A stretch of DNA of 64,000 nt, taken from positions 20,419 to 84,418 of the forward strand of contig NZ_BBJB01000006.1 of the NCBI RefSeq assembly GCF_016584665.1, read 5' to 3'. The notes beneath the pieces were generated by a model. It was given only the letters and a program-made list of their open reading frames with translations, made no database searches and was not told the origin of the DNA. Of this stretch, positions 36,905 to 45,527 are shown one piece after another. Source of the DNA: Pseudanabaena sp. lw0831. Lineage in GTDB: Bacteria; Cyanobacteriota; Cyanobacteriia; Pseudanabaenales; Pseudanabaenaceae. Made by a program: the position numbers and the translations under genes. The first letter of the stretch is position 1. Every line of letters begins with the position of its first letter.

Positions 36905-39187
36905 ATGCTACATGAGAATAATTCCGAACCTATTGAATTAGAACGTGCAGACAATGGTGAAATTAAAAATAAAATTAAAAATGAAGGCAAGAACGAAGTA
37001 AGACTTGAATCAAAAAGCTTCCAAATGCCAGCCAATCTAGTGGCAGCAGAGTTTGGCGAGGTGAATGTTTGGCGGAATATGTCAGGGATAAATTCGGGAA
37101 TAGCTGAATGTCGAGTGGAATTCTCGATCTCAATGGAGCCACAGGGAAAATTTGCCGAGGGTTGGCGGACTGGGCTTGCCCTAGATGCTAGCGCCTCAAT
37201 GAAACGATCCTATGGGCGCAAGGTTGAGGCAAGGGTCGATCCTGAACTGTTGGTTGATTATATTAAGCAAGGTCGATTGCGTTCTTATTTAGAGGACGGA
37301 GAACCGATTCGGAAGATTGAACGTGGTGCCTTTGCAGAAATCCAAGAGCGAGGCTATGAGATTAACTATACTGCAAACGTCTTGCAGCCATTAGTTCAAG
37401 ATTTTACAGCTTATCTGGCTGGCAGTTTAGATGGCACTGGGAAGACTTCGTTAATTTATTGGGGTTGTGGTAGTGGCGATGAGATTCAAGTATTGGGTGA
37501 ATTTGATCATGCTAGTTGTCAGCAGTTAGAGATCGCTGGTCCCGCCACTTTCCAACTTGGTAAGACAACCAAGCTATTACCAGCGATCGCCTATTTCGTA
37601 GACCAATATAGCCAAGCACCACAGGGGATTTATATATTCTTGACCGATGGCAGGATTGATGACTTAGATCAGGTCAAGAGCTATACCAAGGAGCTAGCAT
37701 TAGAGATTGCGGTCGGGAAACGAAACTATTTGAAATTGGTTTTGATTGGGATTGGTAATGATGTCGATCGCTATCAGTTGCAGGAGCTAGATGATTTTGA
37801 GACTGGCTTAGATATTGATATTTGGGATTACAAAATAGCTAATGAAATGACTAGTCTCTCGCAAATTTTTGCAGAAGTGGTCAATGAACATCAAGTTATT
37901 GCTGATAGCGGCTCCATTTACGACGATCAAGGAAATTGCGTCAAATCCTATACCAATGGGTTACCCGCCAAAGTTGATTTTTTAATGCGCGATGATTCTC
38001 AATGGTTTGAGCTAGAAGTGGGTAATCAACGCATTCGTCAAGCTGTGATTTTAGGTACTGCTATGGCGATCGCCCCTTTAGCAAAGAAAAAACTATTCGA
38101 TTTTGAGACTCAGCCGCAGGAAAGCGATCAGGCTGTTGCCCTAGTAGATGATCAGCTAGATCGGGAAATCGATAGCAATCAGATGAACCAGCCAAGCAGC
38201 CTCTGGAAAATATTAGCGGCTTTGTTGATTGGTGCGGCTTTTATCGGGACGGCGATCGCCTTTGGCATTTTAATCCAGCGATCGGATAATAATAAATTAC
38301 AAAATCAGGCAGTGCCTGAAGCGATCAAAGAATCCGTACTTGAGTCGAAGACAGATTCTACGAATAAAGCCAATAAGAACTTACCAGATAGTTCAACTAA
38401 ATCGAATCCCCAGAATTCGCAAAAACCAACAAATCCAGTAGCCAATCCATCACCCAACAAGGAAACTAATCATAAGTTGAATGATATTGCTGACAAGCAA
38501 TCTGGAAATAAATCCAACATAGTTGCGATCGCTAATCCTCAAAAACTAACTGGAGATATGGCGCTCGCTACTCTAGTAAAGTATGGTATTGTTCCCAAGT
38601 CAAAAGTGGGTGCGCAATCCTCTGCTGTCTCTCAGACTAACGATCAGGGCTATAGTTCTATCAACACCTCGGCAAAAACGAATAAGGATAATCCTCCTAA
38701 AAATGCTGGTGCTGGTGATTTAAATAATTCCAACAATGTTGCGAAATCCGATCGCAAAATTGCGCTTACAAACGATCCAAATTCTTCAAACCAGAATAAA
38801 ACTAGCGATCGCAGCATTAATAAATCAATTTTGCCAATTACGAATCCAGACGTAGAAATAGTAGTTTTTTTCCCATCTGATGAATCGCAACTTATATCTG
38901 GTGAAGAAACCAAAATTGAGGATTTCTGGACAAAAATTCAAGGAAGACGAGGAATCATTCAAGTCATTGGTCATACCGACAGGATGGGAGACTATGACTA
39001 TAATCTTGACCTCTCACAAGCAAGAGCAAATGAGGTGGTGAGATTACTGCGCGATCGCGGCTTGGATGGTAATTATAAAGTCACGTTTGAAGCTTTATCG
39101 TGGTTGCAACCTCTGCGTAAAGAAATTACGGCAAAGGATAATGCGTTTAATCGTCGTGTGGTTATTCAATTCAAAGAGCAGCGTTAA
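36905..39187 (+). CDS. vWA - transmembrane - OmpA-like fusion protein
   Basis: The 760-residue protein has a polar N-terminal tail, a vWA domain with MIDAS DASAS at 94-98 (GLALDASASMKRSYG) and LTDGRIDDLDQVK near 247, and blocks shared with the preceding paralogue (FGEVNV, LIGIGNDVD, WDYKIANEM). A single membrane segment spans about 434-457. A Ser/Asn/Lys-rich linker of about 190 residues follows. Residues about 650-760 are an OmpA/MotB-type peptidoglycan-binding domain (VIGHTDRMGDYDYNLDLSQA, RANEVVRLLRDRG and NRRVVIQF). Topology implies cytosolic vWA and periplasmic OmpA. Role unknown. Confidence 0.88.
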   Translation: MLHENNSEPIELERADNGEIKNKIKNEGKNEVRLESKSFQMPANLVAAEFGEVNVWRNMSGINSGIAECRVEFSISMEPQGKFAEGWRTGLALDASASMKRSYGRKVEARVDPELLVDYIKQGRLRSYLEDGEPIRKIERGAFAEIQERGYEINYTANVLQPLVQDFTAYLAGSLDGTGKTSLIYWGCGSGDEIQVLGEFDHASCQQLEIAGPATFQLGKTTKLLPAIAYFVDQYSQAPQGIYIFLTDGRIDDLDQVKSYTKELALEIAVGKRNYLKLVLIGIGNDVDRYQLQELDDFETGLDIDIWDYKIANEMTSLSQIFAEVVNEHQVIADSGSIYDDQGNCVKSYTNGLPAKVDFLMRDDSQWFELEVGNQRIRQAVILGTAMAIAPLAKKKLFDFETQPQESDQAVALVDDQLDREIDSNQMNQPSSLWKILAALLIGAAFIGTAIAFGILIQRSDNNKLQNQAVPEAIKESVLESKTDSTNKANKNLPDSSTKSNPQNSQKPTNPVANPSPNKETNHKLNDIADKQSGNKSNIVAIANPQKLTGDMALATLVKYGIVPKSKVGAQSSAVSQTNDQGYSSINTSAKTNKDNPPKNAGAGDLNNSNNVAKSDRKIALTNDPNSSNQNKTSDRSINKSILPITNPDVEIVVFFPSDESQLISGEETKIEDFWTKIQGRRGIIQVIGHTDRMGDYDYNLDLSQARANEVVRLLRDRGLDGNYKVTFEALSWLQPLRKEITAKDNAFNRRVVIQFKEQR

Positions 39188-39189
39188 GC

Positions 39190-39230
39190 AATAATTGTGG
39201 TGCGCGGCAAAGCCGCGCACCACAATTATT
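39190..39230. terminator. 19-bp perfect hairpin downstream of vWA-OmpA and kptA
   Basis: AATAATTGTGGTGCGCGGC pairs with 39212-39230 around AAA; its right arm includes the kptA stop region. The two genes converge. Confidence 0.8.
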
Positions 39231-39774
39231 CAATGGGAAATTTAAGATATTGTGGCGGTACAAACTCCGTTAGCCAGACTAAATTTTCTGAGCAAAAGAA
39301 TACAAATCCATCTTGCAGCATTGCCGATGTATCAATTTTTAAAACTACTGGCTTTCCATGTCTCTGACCGACATTAATAGCAGTAGTTTCATCACTTGAC
39401 ATATGCACATGTTGACGATTTCCTGCAACCAATCCTTGTTGACGAATTGACTCAATAAATCTTGTTGCCGTACCATGAAATAGCAGTTCAGGAGGATGCT
39501 TAGACGTTAAACCTAACTCAATATCAATAGAATGTCCTTGATTAGCTCGAATCTTAGACTTTTCAGAATTAAACGAAAATCGTTTTTTGTTATTTGTCTC
39601 AACTATTTCCTCTAAAACACTTTTCGAGATATCTGTACCATTTTGTTTTGCTAACTCGATGAAGCGATCGACCTCTGCCCAGCCATTTTCATCAAGTTTT
39701 AACCCAATTACCTCTGGCTGATGTCGCAAGACAAGGCTAACAAATTTGCTGAGTTTAACTAAATTTTTATTCAT
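39226..39774 (-). CDS. kptA: RNA 2'-phosphotransferase (Tpt1/KptA)
   Basis: KptA transfers an internal 2'-phosphate from RNA to NAD+; in bacteria without tRNA splicing its natural substrate is unclear. The 182-residue protein has the N-terminal motif SKFVSLVLRHQPEVIGL with Arg17 and His18, Arg65 in KKRFSFN, IRANQGHS, LFHGTATR and Arg120 in GNRQHVHMSSDE. All are conserved in the family. The gene is bracketed by two similar palindromes at 39190-39230 and 39787-39835. Confidence 0.94.
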   Translation of the reverse strand: MNKNLVKLSKFVSLVLRHQPEVIGLKLDENGWAEVDRFIELAKQNGTDISKSVLEEIVETNNKKRFSFNSEKSKIRANQGHSIDIELGLTSKHPPELLFHGTATRFIESIRQQGLVAGNRQHVHMSSDETTAINVGQRHGKPVVLKIDTSAMLQDGFVFFCSENLVWLTEFVPPQYLKFPIE

Positions 39775-39786
39775 ACTCCCTTCCTA

Positions 39787-39835
39787 GTGAATAATTAGTG
39801 GTGCGCGGCGAAGCCACGCACCACTAATTATTCAC
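39787..39835. repeat. Hairpin upstream of kptA, sister of 39190-39230
   Basis: GTGAATAATTAGTGGTGCGC pairs with the segment ending at 39835 with one mismatch near the GAA loop. The core GGTGCGCGGCnAAGCC is shared with the hairpin downstream of kptA. Confidence 0.75.
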
Positions 39836-39962
39836 TTAAACCTGTAGTTAAAAAAAATTCAAATGCTTGTGTAGTCGTTTACAATGATAATGGTTAGCTT
39901 TTTTACCTTATTGAGGTATGCTCTAACCTTAAAAAATTATGTAACCCTGAGGACATAAGCGA

Positions 39963-40277
39963 ATGCTACATCGCAAAATATATCAACTTTGTGAAGCCAA
40001 GAGCGATGTTTGGATTTACCTGAGGGATCAGGGACGTTGGCTAGAAAGAGCCAAGATATTGGATATTGAAGGAGACGTGGTAACAATTCGTTACGAGACT
40101 GAGGATGAAGACGAAGTTTGCTCTTGGGAAGAAATGGTCAGATTAGAGAGTATTGGTGCTGTTACTCAGAGACTATCTTCTTTCCCCAAAACAGGAATGT
40201 CCTCCCACGATATTCCTGTATCTGATGATTGCCCTGAAGCCGAACAAATCCGCCCCCGTATTGATCCTGACAAATAA
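39963..40277 (+). CDS. DUF6679 family protein
   Basis: The 104-residue protein matches a conserved cyanobacterial family: MLHRKIYQLCEAKSDVWIYL, then GRWLERAKILDIEGDVVTIR and DEVCSWEEMVRLESIGAVTQ. The C-terminal 30 residues are variable. It is soluble and acidic, with a likely SH3-like or Tudor-like beta fold by appearance only. Function unknown. Confidence 0.8.
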   Translation: MLHRKIYQLCEAKSDVWIYLRDQGRWLERAKILDIEGDVVTIRYETEDEDEVCSWEEMVRLESIGAVTQRLSSFPKTGMSSHDIPVSDDCPEAEQIRPRIDPDK

Positions 40278-40285
40278 TCAAATCA

Positions 40286-40350
40286 ACAAAAGGGACGCAA
40301 AACGCCTCCTTTGTTATGAGCAAAGAGTGGACGCAAAGCGCCCACTCTTT
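40286..40350. repeat. Two tandem imperfect hairpins between DUF6679 gene and rqcH
   Basis: A weak stem around 40284-40314 and a stronger one at 40319-40350 (AAAGAGTGGACGC with GCGCCCACTCTTT, one mismatch, AAA loop) may terminate the upstream transcript. Confidence 0.6.
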
Positions 40351-40375
40351 TTTATGCATACATGAGATTACAACG

Positions 40376-42208
40376 ATGCAACCTGCCGATCTAACTACAC
40401 TTGTAGCTTTGACCCATGAGCTAAACATAGCTTGTGTGCCTGCGAGGTTAGAGCAGGTACATCAAAGCGATCGCCATACGATTCATTTACAATTACGAAC
40501 TTTAGAAAAAAAGCAATGGCTCTTGTTATCTTGGCATCCGCAAGCAGCGAGATTGCATCTCAGTGCGCCACCACCGAAACAACCAGATACTTTCACTTTT
40601 AGCCAACAAATTTTGCATCAAGTTGCAGGGTTTGCCCTTGTCTCAGTAAAACTTACTAGCCCTTGGGAGCGCGTAATTGATTTGCAATTTGCTAAACGCC
40701 CCGATGACGAGGTGCAATGGCATCTGTATTTAGAAGTAATGGGCAAATATAGCAATGCAATTTTAGTGAATGCTAATGGCGAAATTGTCACCGCAGCCCA
40801 CCAAGTCAGCAGCAAGCAGTCGCGAGTACGCCCGATCCAAACAGGCGATCGCTATGAATTACCGCCAGCATTACTCGAAGCTATTCCCAGTTTGAGTGAA
40901 TCCTTTGATTCATGGCGCGATCGCCTAATCCTGATTCCAAAGGAAATTAAGCGCAATTTATTAAGTAATTATCGCGGTGTTAGTTCTTCGTTAGTACGTT
41001 CGCTAGTAGCGATCGCAGATATTAATGGTGATAAAAATGTTGCTGATTTAAATCTCTCTGAATGGGAGGTATTATTTCGAGCTTGGCAAATGTGGCTAAC
41101 TTGTATTGAGAAAAAAGAATTTTATCCGCATTTAGAAGGAAAGGGATACGCCCTCACCCCTAGCCCCTCTCCCAAAGAGGGAGAGGGGGATAAGAAAGAT
41201 TTTCTTCTTGCCCCCCTTCTCCCAAGGGGAGAGAAGGGGCTGGGAGATGAGGGAAACCCCTCGCTTTCAGTTAATGATTTTTGCGATCGCTACTATTCCC
41301 AGCAAACAGGACAAGTTGCCTTTCAGCAGTTGCACCAACAAATTAGCCAAGCGATTCAAAATCAGTTAACCAAGTTAACCATTAAAGAGAATGAATTTCT
41401 TGATCGCTTAAAACTCTCGACTCAAGCCGATGATTTTAAAGATAAAGCAGATTTGTTAATGGCGCATTTGCATCTCTGGGAAATCGGTATGAAAGAGATT
41501 AAACTTACTGATTTTCATTCAGAAGCACCAGTGATTATTCCTCTCGATCCCACTCTAAATGCGGCTCAGAATGCACAATCTTTTTATAAAAAGCACCAAA
41601 AACAAAAACGGGCTGCCCTTGCGATCGCGCCATTACTAGAATCAGTTCAACAGGAAATCGCCTATCTCGAACAGGTTTCTACCGCTGTTAGTTTATTAGA
41701 ACAAAGTGAACTTCCTGCCTTACGAGAAATCAGGGCAGAACTAGCTCAGCAGGGTTATCTCAAAGTCACCGCCGAATATGCACCGCGCACTAAGACCAAT
41801 AATAAAGGCGGCAAAAACAAGAACAATAGAACCAAACAAGAAGAGATTCCTGACTGTCATCGCTTCACGACTCCCAATGGTTTTGAGGTCTGGGTTGGTA
41901 GAAACAACTATCAAAATGATTTAATTTCTTTCCGTATCGCAGGAGAATACGATCTTTGGCTTCACGCTCAAGAAATCTCTGGTAGTCATGTGTTGTTGCG
42001 TCTGCCTGCGGGTGCGATCGCAGACGACCAAGATCTACAAATTGCCGCCAATTATGCCGCCTATTACAGTCGCGCTAGGCAAAGCGATCAAGTTCCTGTG
42101 GTCTGCACCATTCCCAAATATTTATTCAAGCCCAAAGGTGCAAAACCGGGGATGGTAGTCTATACCCACGAAAAAATAATCTGGGGACAACCAACTGACT
42201 TGAGGTAA
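40376..42208 (+). CDS. rqcH: Ribosome quality control protein RqcH (NFACT family)
   Basis: RqcH binds stalled large ribosomal subunits and adds alanine tails to the blocked nascent chain. The 610-residue protein has an NFACT-N domain (ADLTTLVALTHEL, YLEVMGKYSNAILVNANG), a central coiled-coil part and the C-terminal NFACT-R domain (GFEVWVGRNNYQNDLISF, EYDLWLHAQEISGSHVLLRL). The frame runs upstream to 40316 through a hairpin, so the ATG at 40376 is chosen. Residues about 259-293 are encoded by a CCCTCACCCC-type repeat insertion in frame. Confidence 0.92.
   Translation: MQPADLTTLVALTHELNIACVPARLEQVHQSDRHTIHLQLRTLEKKQWLLLSWHPQAARLHLSAPPPKQPDTFTFSQQILHQVAGFALVSVKLTSPWERVIDLQFAKRPDDEVQWHLYLEVMGKYSNAILVNANGEIVTAAHQVSSKQSRVRPIQTGDRYELPPALLEAIPSLSESFDSWRDRLILIPKEIKRNLLSNYRGVSSSLVRSLVAIADINGDKNVADLNLSEWEVLFRAWQMWLTCIEKKEFYPHLEGKGYALTPSPSPKEGEGDKKDFLLAPLLPRGEKGLGDEGNPSLSVNDFCDRYYSQQTGQVAFQQLHQQISQAIQNQLTKLTIKENEFLDRLKLSTQADDFKDKADLLMAHLHLWEIGMKEIKLTDFHSEAPVIIPLDPTLNAAQNAQSFYKKHQKQKRAALAIAPLLESVQQEIAYLEQVSTAVSLLEQSELPALREIRAELAQQGYLKVTAEYAPRTKTNNKGGKNKNNRTKQEEIPDCHRFTTPNGFEVWVGRNNYQNDLISFRIAGEYDLWLHAQEISGSHVLLRLPAGAIADDQDLQIAANYAAYYSRARQSDQVPVVCTIPKYLFKPKGAKPGMVVYTHEKIIWGQPTDLR
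41151..41253. repeat. CCCTCACCCC/GGGGTGAGGG-type repeat inserted in frame in rqcH
   Basis: About 103 bp with two inner hairpins (CCCTCTCCCAAAGAGGGAGA and CTTCTCCCAAGGGGAGAAG) and outer arms CCCTCACCCCTAGCCCC and GGGGCTGGGAGATGAGGG. It is a familiar intergenic repeat of cyanobacteria. Here it codes for a Pro/Gly/Lys-rich loop. Confidence 0.9.
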
Positions 42209-42281
42209 GAATGAAGGCTTCGTAGCGGCGTTTCAATCTTACGATATGATTGTTTTACATCAATTTTTACTGAAAGCCATC

Positions 42282-43178
42282 ATGTTGAGTTCGACTAAAG
42301 AACTTCTAGAAACTGCGAGACGCAATTCCTATTCGATCGGGGCATTTAACATCTATAACTTAGAAGGCGTAAAGGCTGTAGTAAATGCTGCCGAAATCAG
42401 TCGCAGTCCTGCGATGTTGCAATTACATCCTAGCGCTCTCATCTATGGCAAACTCCCTTTAGTAAAAATGTGCATCGAAGCCGCGAAATCAGCGAATGTC
42501 CCGATCTCTATTCATCTCGATCATAGTACTTCCGCTAGTGATATTCGCTTAGCCCTAGATGCAGGAGTGCGATCGATCATGGCAGATGGCTCTCCCATGT
42601 CTTATGACAAGAATTTGGAATTTACAAGAGATATGACGACCCTCTCCCATAAGTTCCATGCAGTTGTGGAAGCAGAAATTGGTAGAATTAGCGGAACTGA
42701 AGATGGTCTAACGATTGCAGAAAAAGAAGCGAAAATGACCGATCCGATTCAAGCCTTTGAGTTTGTGAATTTAACCAAAGTTGATGCGATCGCTGTCACA
42801 ATTGGCAATGTACATGGTGAATACAAAAGCCCACCCCGCCTAGACTTTGCGCGTCTCGAAAAAATTCGTAGCCTTGTTGATATTCCTTTGGTTTTGCATG
42901 GGGCATCTGGGTTGCCTGCCGAGATGATCCAGCGATCTATTCAATTGGGTGTCTGTAAATTTAATGTGAATACAGAAGTGCGTCAAGCTTATATGCAAGC
43001 ACTCAAGTTAGAAATCTGTGGCGATAGTCCTAAGGATTTGTTAGAGATTGCGGGTGAGGCGATCGCGGCGATGCAAGAAGTGATCGTCGAGAAGCTCAAT
43101 CTCTTTGGCTCTGTAGGTAAAGCCCATTTACATGAAACACCCTATGCCGAAATGTTGTCCAGTCAAGCCTATGGTTAG
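42282..43178 (+). CDS. Class II fructose/tagatose-bisphosphate aldolase family protein
   Basis: The 298-residue TIM-barrel protein has zinc-ligand blocks: PISIHLDHSTSASDIRLAL with HLDH, VTIGNVHGEYKS, and LVLHGASGLPAEM. The start SSTKELLETARRNSYSIGAF and YNLEGVKAVVNAAE is typical of GatY/KbaY and cyanobacterial ketose-bisphosphate aldolases. Whether it takes fructose- or tagatose-bisphosphate cannot be told by eye. The frame extends 12 codons upstream to an ATG at 42246, but the internal start fits the family. Confidence 0.88.
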   Translation: MLSSTKELLETARRNSYSIGAFNIYNLEGVKAVVNAAEISRSPAMLQLHPSALIYGKLPLVKMCIEAAKSANVPISIHLDHSTSASDIRLALDAGVRSIMADGSPMSYDKNLEFTRDMTTLSHKFHAVVEAEIGRISGTEDGLTIAEKEAKMTDPIQAFEFVNLTKVDAIAVTIGNVHGEYKSPPRLDFARLEKIRSLVDIPLVLHGASGLPAEMIQRSIQLGVCKFNVNTEVRQAYMQALKLEICGDSPKDLLEIAGEAIAAMQEVIVEKLNLFGSVGKAHLHETPYAEMLSSQAYG

Positions 43179-43271
43179 AACCAATTTTTTGTGGCGCGGC
43201 GAAGCCGCGCCACAAAAAATTGGTTTTGACGAAAGTCAGCCATAGGCGCACTTTCGTCAAAACCAATTTTT
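43179..43271. repeat. Two overlapping, mutually exclusive 22-bp hairpins
   Basis: Hairpin 1 pairs 43179-43200 with 43204-43225 (GAA loop). Hairpin 2 pairs 43215-43236 with 43250-43271. They share 43215-43225, so only one can form at a time. They lie between the aldolase gene and gatB. Confidence 0.85.
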
Positions 43272-43370
43272 ATATAGTGCTAGGATTTATAATAGATTGA
43301 ATAAGTAGTGACATAGCTACTTGTTTAATTTTGTGTATCTCTCCAAATACTTCGCCTAAACGCATACGTT

Positions 43371-44849
43371 ATGACTGCAACCGCCCCTACTAAGACCAAG
43401 ACACAATACGAAGCCGTAATTGGTTTAGAAACCCACTGTCAGTTGACCACAAACTCAAAAATCTTTTGCAACTGCTCAACCCAGTTTGGCGCACCACCAA
43501 ATACGAATGTTTGTCCTGTCTGTCTGGGTATGCCCGGGGTATTGCCTGTACTTAACGAAAAAGTGTTGGAATATGCAGTCAAAGCTGGGCTAGCCCTCAA
43601 TTGCCAAATTGCCCCCCACAGTAAATTCGATCGCAAACAATATTTTTATCCCGACCTTCCCAAAAACTATCAAGTTTCGCAATTTGATTTACCGATCGCA
43701 GAGCATGGTTGGCTAGAAATCCAACTAGAAGATGGCAGCACCAAACGAATTGGTATTACCCGATTGCACATGGAAGAAGATGCAGGAAAACTGGTACATG
43801 CAGGTAGCGATCGCCTTTCAGGTTCTAGTCACTCACTAGTAGACTTCAATCGTACAGGTGTCGCTTTATGTGAAATTGTCTCTGAGCCAGATATGCGATC
43901 GGGTGCAGAAGCGGCGGCATATGCTCAAGAGCTAAGGCGGATTATGCGCTATCTCGGTGTTTGCGATGGCAACATGCAAGAAGGATCGCTACGTTGTGAC
44001 GTGAATATCTCGGTTCGTCCTGTTGGGCGCGAGAAGTTCGGCACGAAGGTAGAAATCAAAAACATGAACTCCTTCAACGCCATTCAAAGAGCAATTGATT
44101 TTGAAATTAATCGCCAAGTGGAAGCGATCGAAACTGGTAGTGAAGTCATCAAACAAGAAACTCGCCTTTGGGAAGAAAATACTCAACGCACAATCAGTAT
44201 GCGATCCAAAGAAGGCGCGAGCGACTATCGTTATTTCCCTGAGCCTGACCTAATGGCGATCGAAGTTCCACTGACTACGTTAGCGCAATATCGTTCAGAA
44301 CTTCCCACACTACCAGCCGCCCACCGTCAACGTTACCGCGATGAATTTGGTTTGACTCCCTACGATGCGGCTCTGATTGCCGACGATCGCAGCATTGCCG
44401 AATTCTTTGATGCCACGATTCTCACAGGTGCGGAACCAAAGCAAGTCTTTAACTGGGTGATGGGTGACGTTACTGCCTATCTCAATGAGAACAAGCTCAA
44501 GATTGCTGATATTGTCCTCACTCCTACAGTTTTAGGAGAGATGATTAGATTGATTACCGATGGCACAATCAGCAGCAAAATCGCTAAAGACATCTTGCCT
44601 GAACTCATCATCAAAGGTGGCTCAGTTAAGGATTTGGTTGCATCTAAAGGGTTAACTGTCCTCGCAGGTGCAGAACTTGAGCAAATCATCGATGAGATCA
44701 TTGCTGCTAATCCTAAGGAAGTAGAACAATACAAGGCTGGTAAGACTAAGCTCCTAGGATTCTTTGTCGGTCAAACCATGAAGAAAACCCAAGGACGAGC
44801 CGAACCGCAATCAACTAATCAATTGATTGCCGATAAACTGTCGTCATAA
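43371..44849 (+). CDS. gatB: Aspartyl/glutamyl-tRNA amidotransferase subunit B
   Basis: GatB is the kinase/transamidase subunit of GatCAB, which forms Gln-tRNA(Gln) from Glu-tRNA(Gln). The 492-residue protein has the hallmark N-terminus YEAVIGLETHCQLTTNSKIF, zinc cysteines in FCNCSTQFG and CPVCLGMPG, LPKNYQVSQFD, and TRLHMEEDAGK. The C-terminal YqeY-like tail domain is present (KPKQVFN-type region through QTMKKTQGRA). Stand-alone gene. Confidence 0.97.
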   Translation: MTATAPTKTKTQYEAVIGLETHCQLTTNSKIFCNCSTQFGAPPNTNVCPVCLGMPGVLPVLNEKVLEYAVKAGLALNCQIAPHSKFDRKQYFYPDLPKNYQVSQFDLPIAEHGWLEIQLEDGSTKRIGITRLHMEEDAGKLVHAGSDRLSGSSHSLVDFNRTGVALCEIVSEPDMRSGAEAAAYAQELRRIMRYLGVCDGNMQEGSLRCDVNISVRPVGREKFGTKVEIKNMNSFNAIQRAIDFEINRQVEAIETGSEVIKQETRLWEENTQRTISMRSKEGASDYRYFPEPDLMAIEVPLTTLAQYRSELPTLPAAHRQRYRDEFGLTPYDAALIADDRSIAEFFDATILTGAEPKQVFNWVMGDVTAYLNENKLKIADIVLTPTVLGEMIRLITDGTISSKIAKDILPELIIKGGSVKDLVASKGLTVLAGAELEQIIDEIIAANPKEVEQYKAGKTKLLGFFVGQTMKKTQGRAEPQSTNQLIADKLSS

Positions 44850-45021
44850 TTTACAGTGCGCCATCTTTACTTTTTAGTTTCAAATTGAATCCTCTGCTTC
44901 TACTCCCAAATGGGCTTCCTAGACTTTTGTCAGTCAATCAGGTGGCTAGGTCTGGGTCGCCGCTAAAACAACCGATAAATGTGCTTTGTCTAAGTTGTGC
45001 GATCGCATCAGATTGTGATGC

Positions 45022-45158
45022 TTAGATTTGTTTGTAATAGGTGTCGATCTCTTGAGTAAGGGTACGATTTAGTAATGTCGTTGGGTCTTGGTTTGTTTGT
45101 TGTTGGTGTATTCTAGTTTGTGGGTTTGTTCGTCTTCTAGGTGAATGATGATGTCCAT
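45022..45158 (-). pseudogene. Frameshifted small antitoxin-like gene
   Basis: From an ATG at 45158 the frame starts MDIIIHLEDEQTHKLEYTNN. Shifting frame after about 20 residues gives TNQDPTTLLNRTLTQEIDTY plus YKQI and a stop at 45022-45024. Together these resemble a 45-residue DNA-binding antitoxin-like protein of cyanobacteria. One base change in length would restore it. Family not firmly identified. Confidence 0.45.
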
Positions 45159-45205
45159 AGTTGCTATGTTTGTGGTGACTAAATTCAAGTGTAGCGCATC
45201 ATTTA

Positions 45206-45254
45206 AAGGCTTCGCGGAGGACGGTTTGCATGAGGTCTTCGGCGAGTTGTTTGT
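45206..45254 (-). pseudogene. Duplicate fragment of hsdS 3' end
   Basis: The 49 bp match 45969-46017 at 47 positions and encode, leftward, the last residues of HsdS (KQLAEDLMQTVLREAF). No further hsdS sequence remains here. Confidence 0.85.
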
Positions 45255-45316
45255 GAGAATGTTAAGATAAGATGTGTTCAATAGTGTTTTGTGTCAAATT
45301 TAGGAGTTTGGTTTTT

Positions 45317-45526
45317 ATGTCAAATCTTGAACTATTGGCTCAGGTTGGGCAGTTATCGCGTACTGAAAAGTTTGAAATGGTGCAGTTTTTAATGGCTGCG
45401 TTGGCGAAAGAAGAAAGTTTGAAACCATTAGATAATATGGTGGCTTATCGTCTTTGGTCACCTTTTGATTATGGTGATGCGGCTCAGAAGTTGATGAGCT
45501 TATTAGAACCAAAAGAAGTGAAGTAA
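45317..45526 (+). CDS. Small helical protein, first gene of retropepsin-like cassette
   Basis: From the ATG at 45317, preceded by AGGAG at a spacing of 10, the product is 69 residues: LELLAQVGQLSRTEKFEMVQ then FLMAALAKEESLKPL and a WSPFDYGDAAQKLMSLLEP tail. The pattern is familiar from small cyanobacterial proteins that precede aspartyl-protease-like genes. The stop is followed after one base by the next ATG, indicating coupling. It could act as a partner or antitoxin; no family named. Confidence 0.65.
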   Translation: MSNLELLAQVGQLSRTEKFEMVQFLMAALAKEESLKPLDNMVAYRLWSPFDYGDAAQKLMSLLEPKEVK

Positions 45527-45527
45527 G

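Larger units (their letters stand above)
44850..45316. other. Degenerate region between gatB and the retropepsin cassette
   Basis: This 470-bp gap shows no intact gene. It contains a frameshifted antitoxin-like remnant (45022-45158) and a 49-bp copy of the hsdS 3' end (45206-45254). The part 44850-45020 has nothing recognised. Confidence 0.6.

Noticed and set aside
40316..40375. Upstream start for rqcH
   Set aside because: The added 20 codons lie in a hairpin and do not resemble the family N-terminus.
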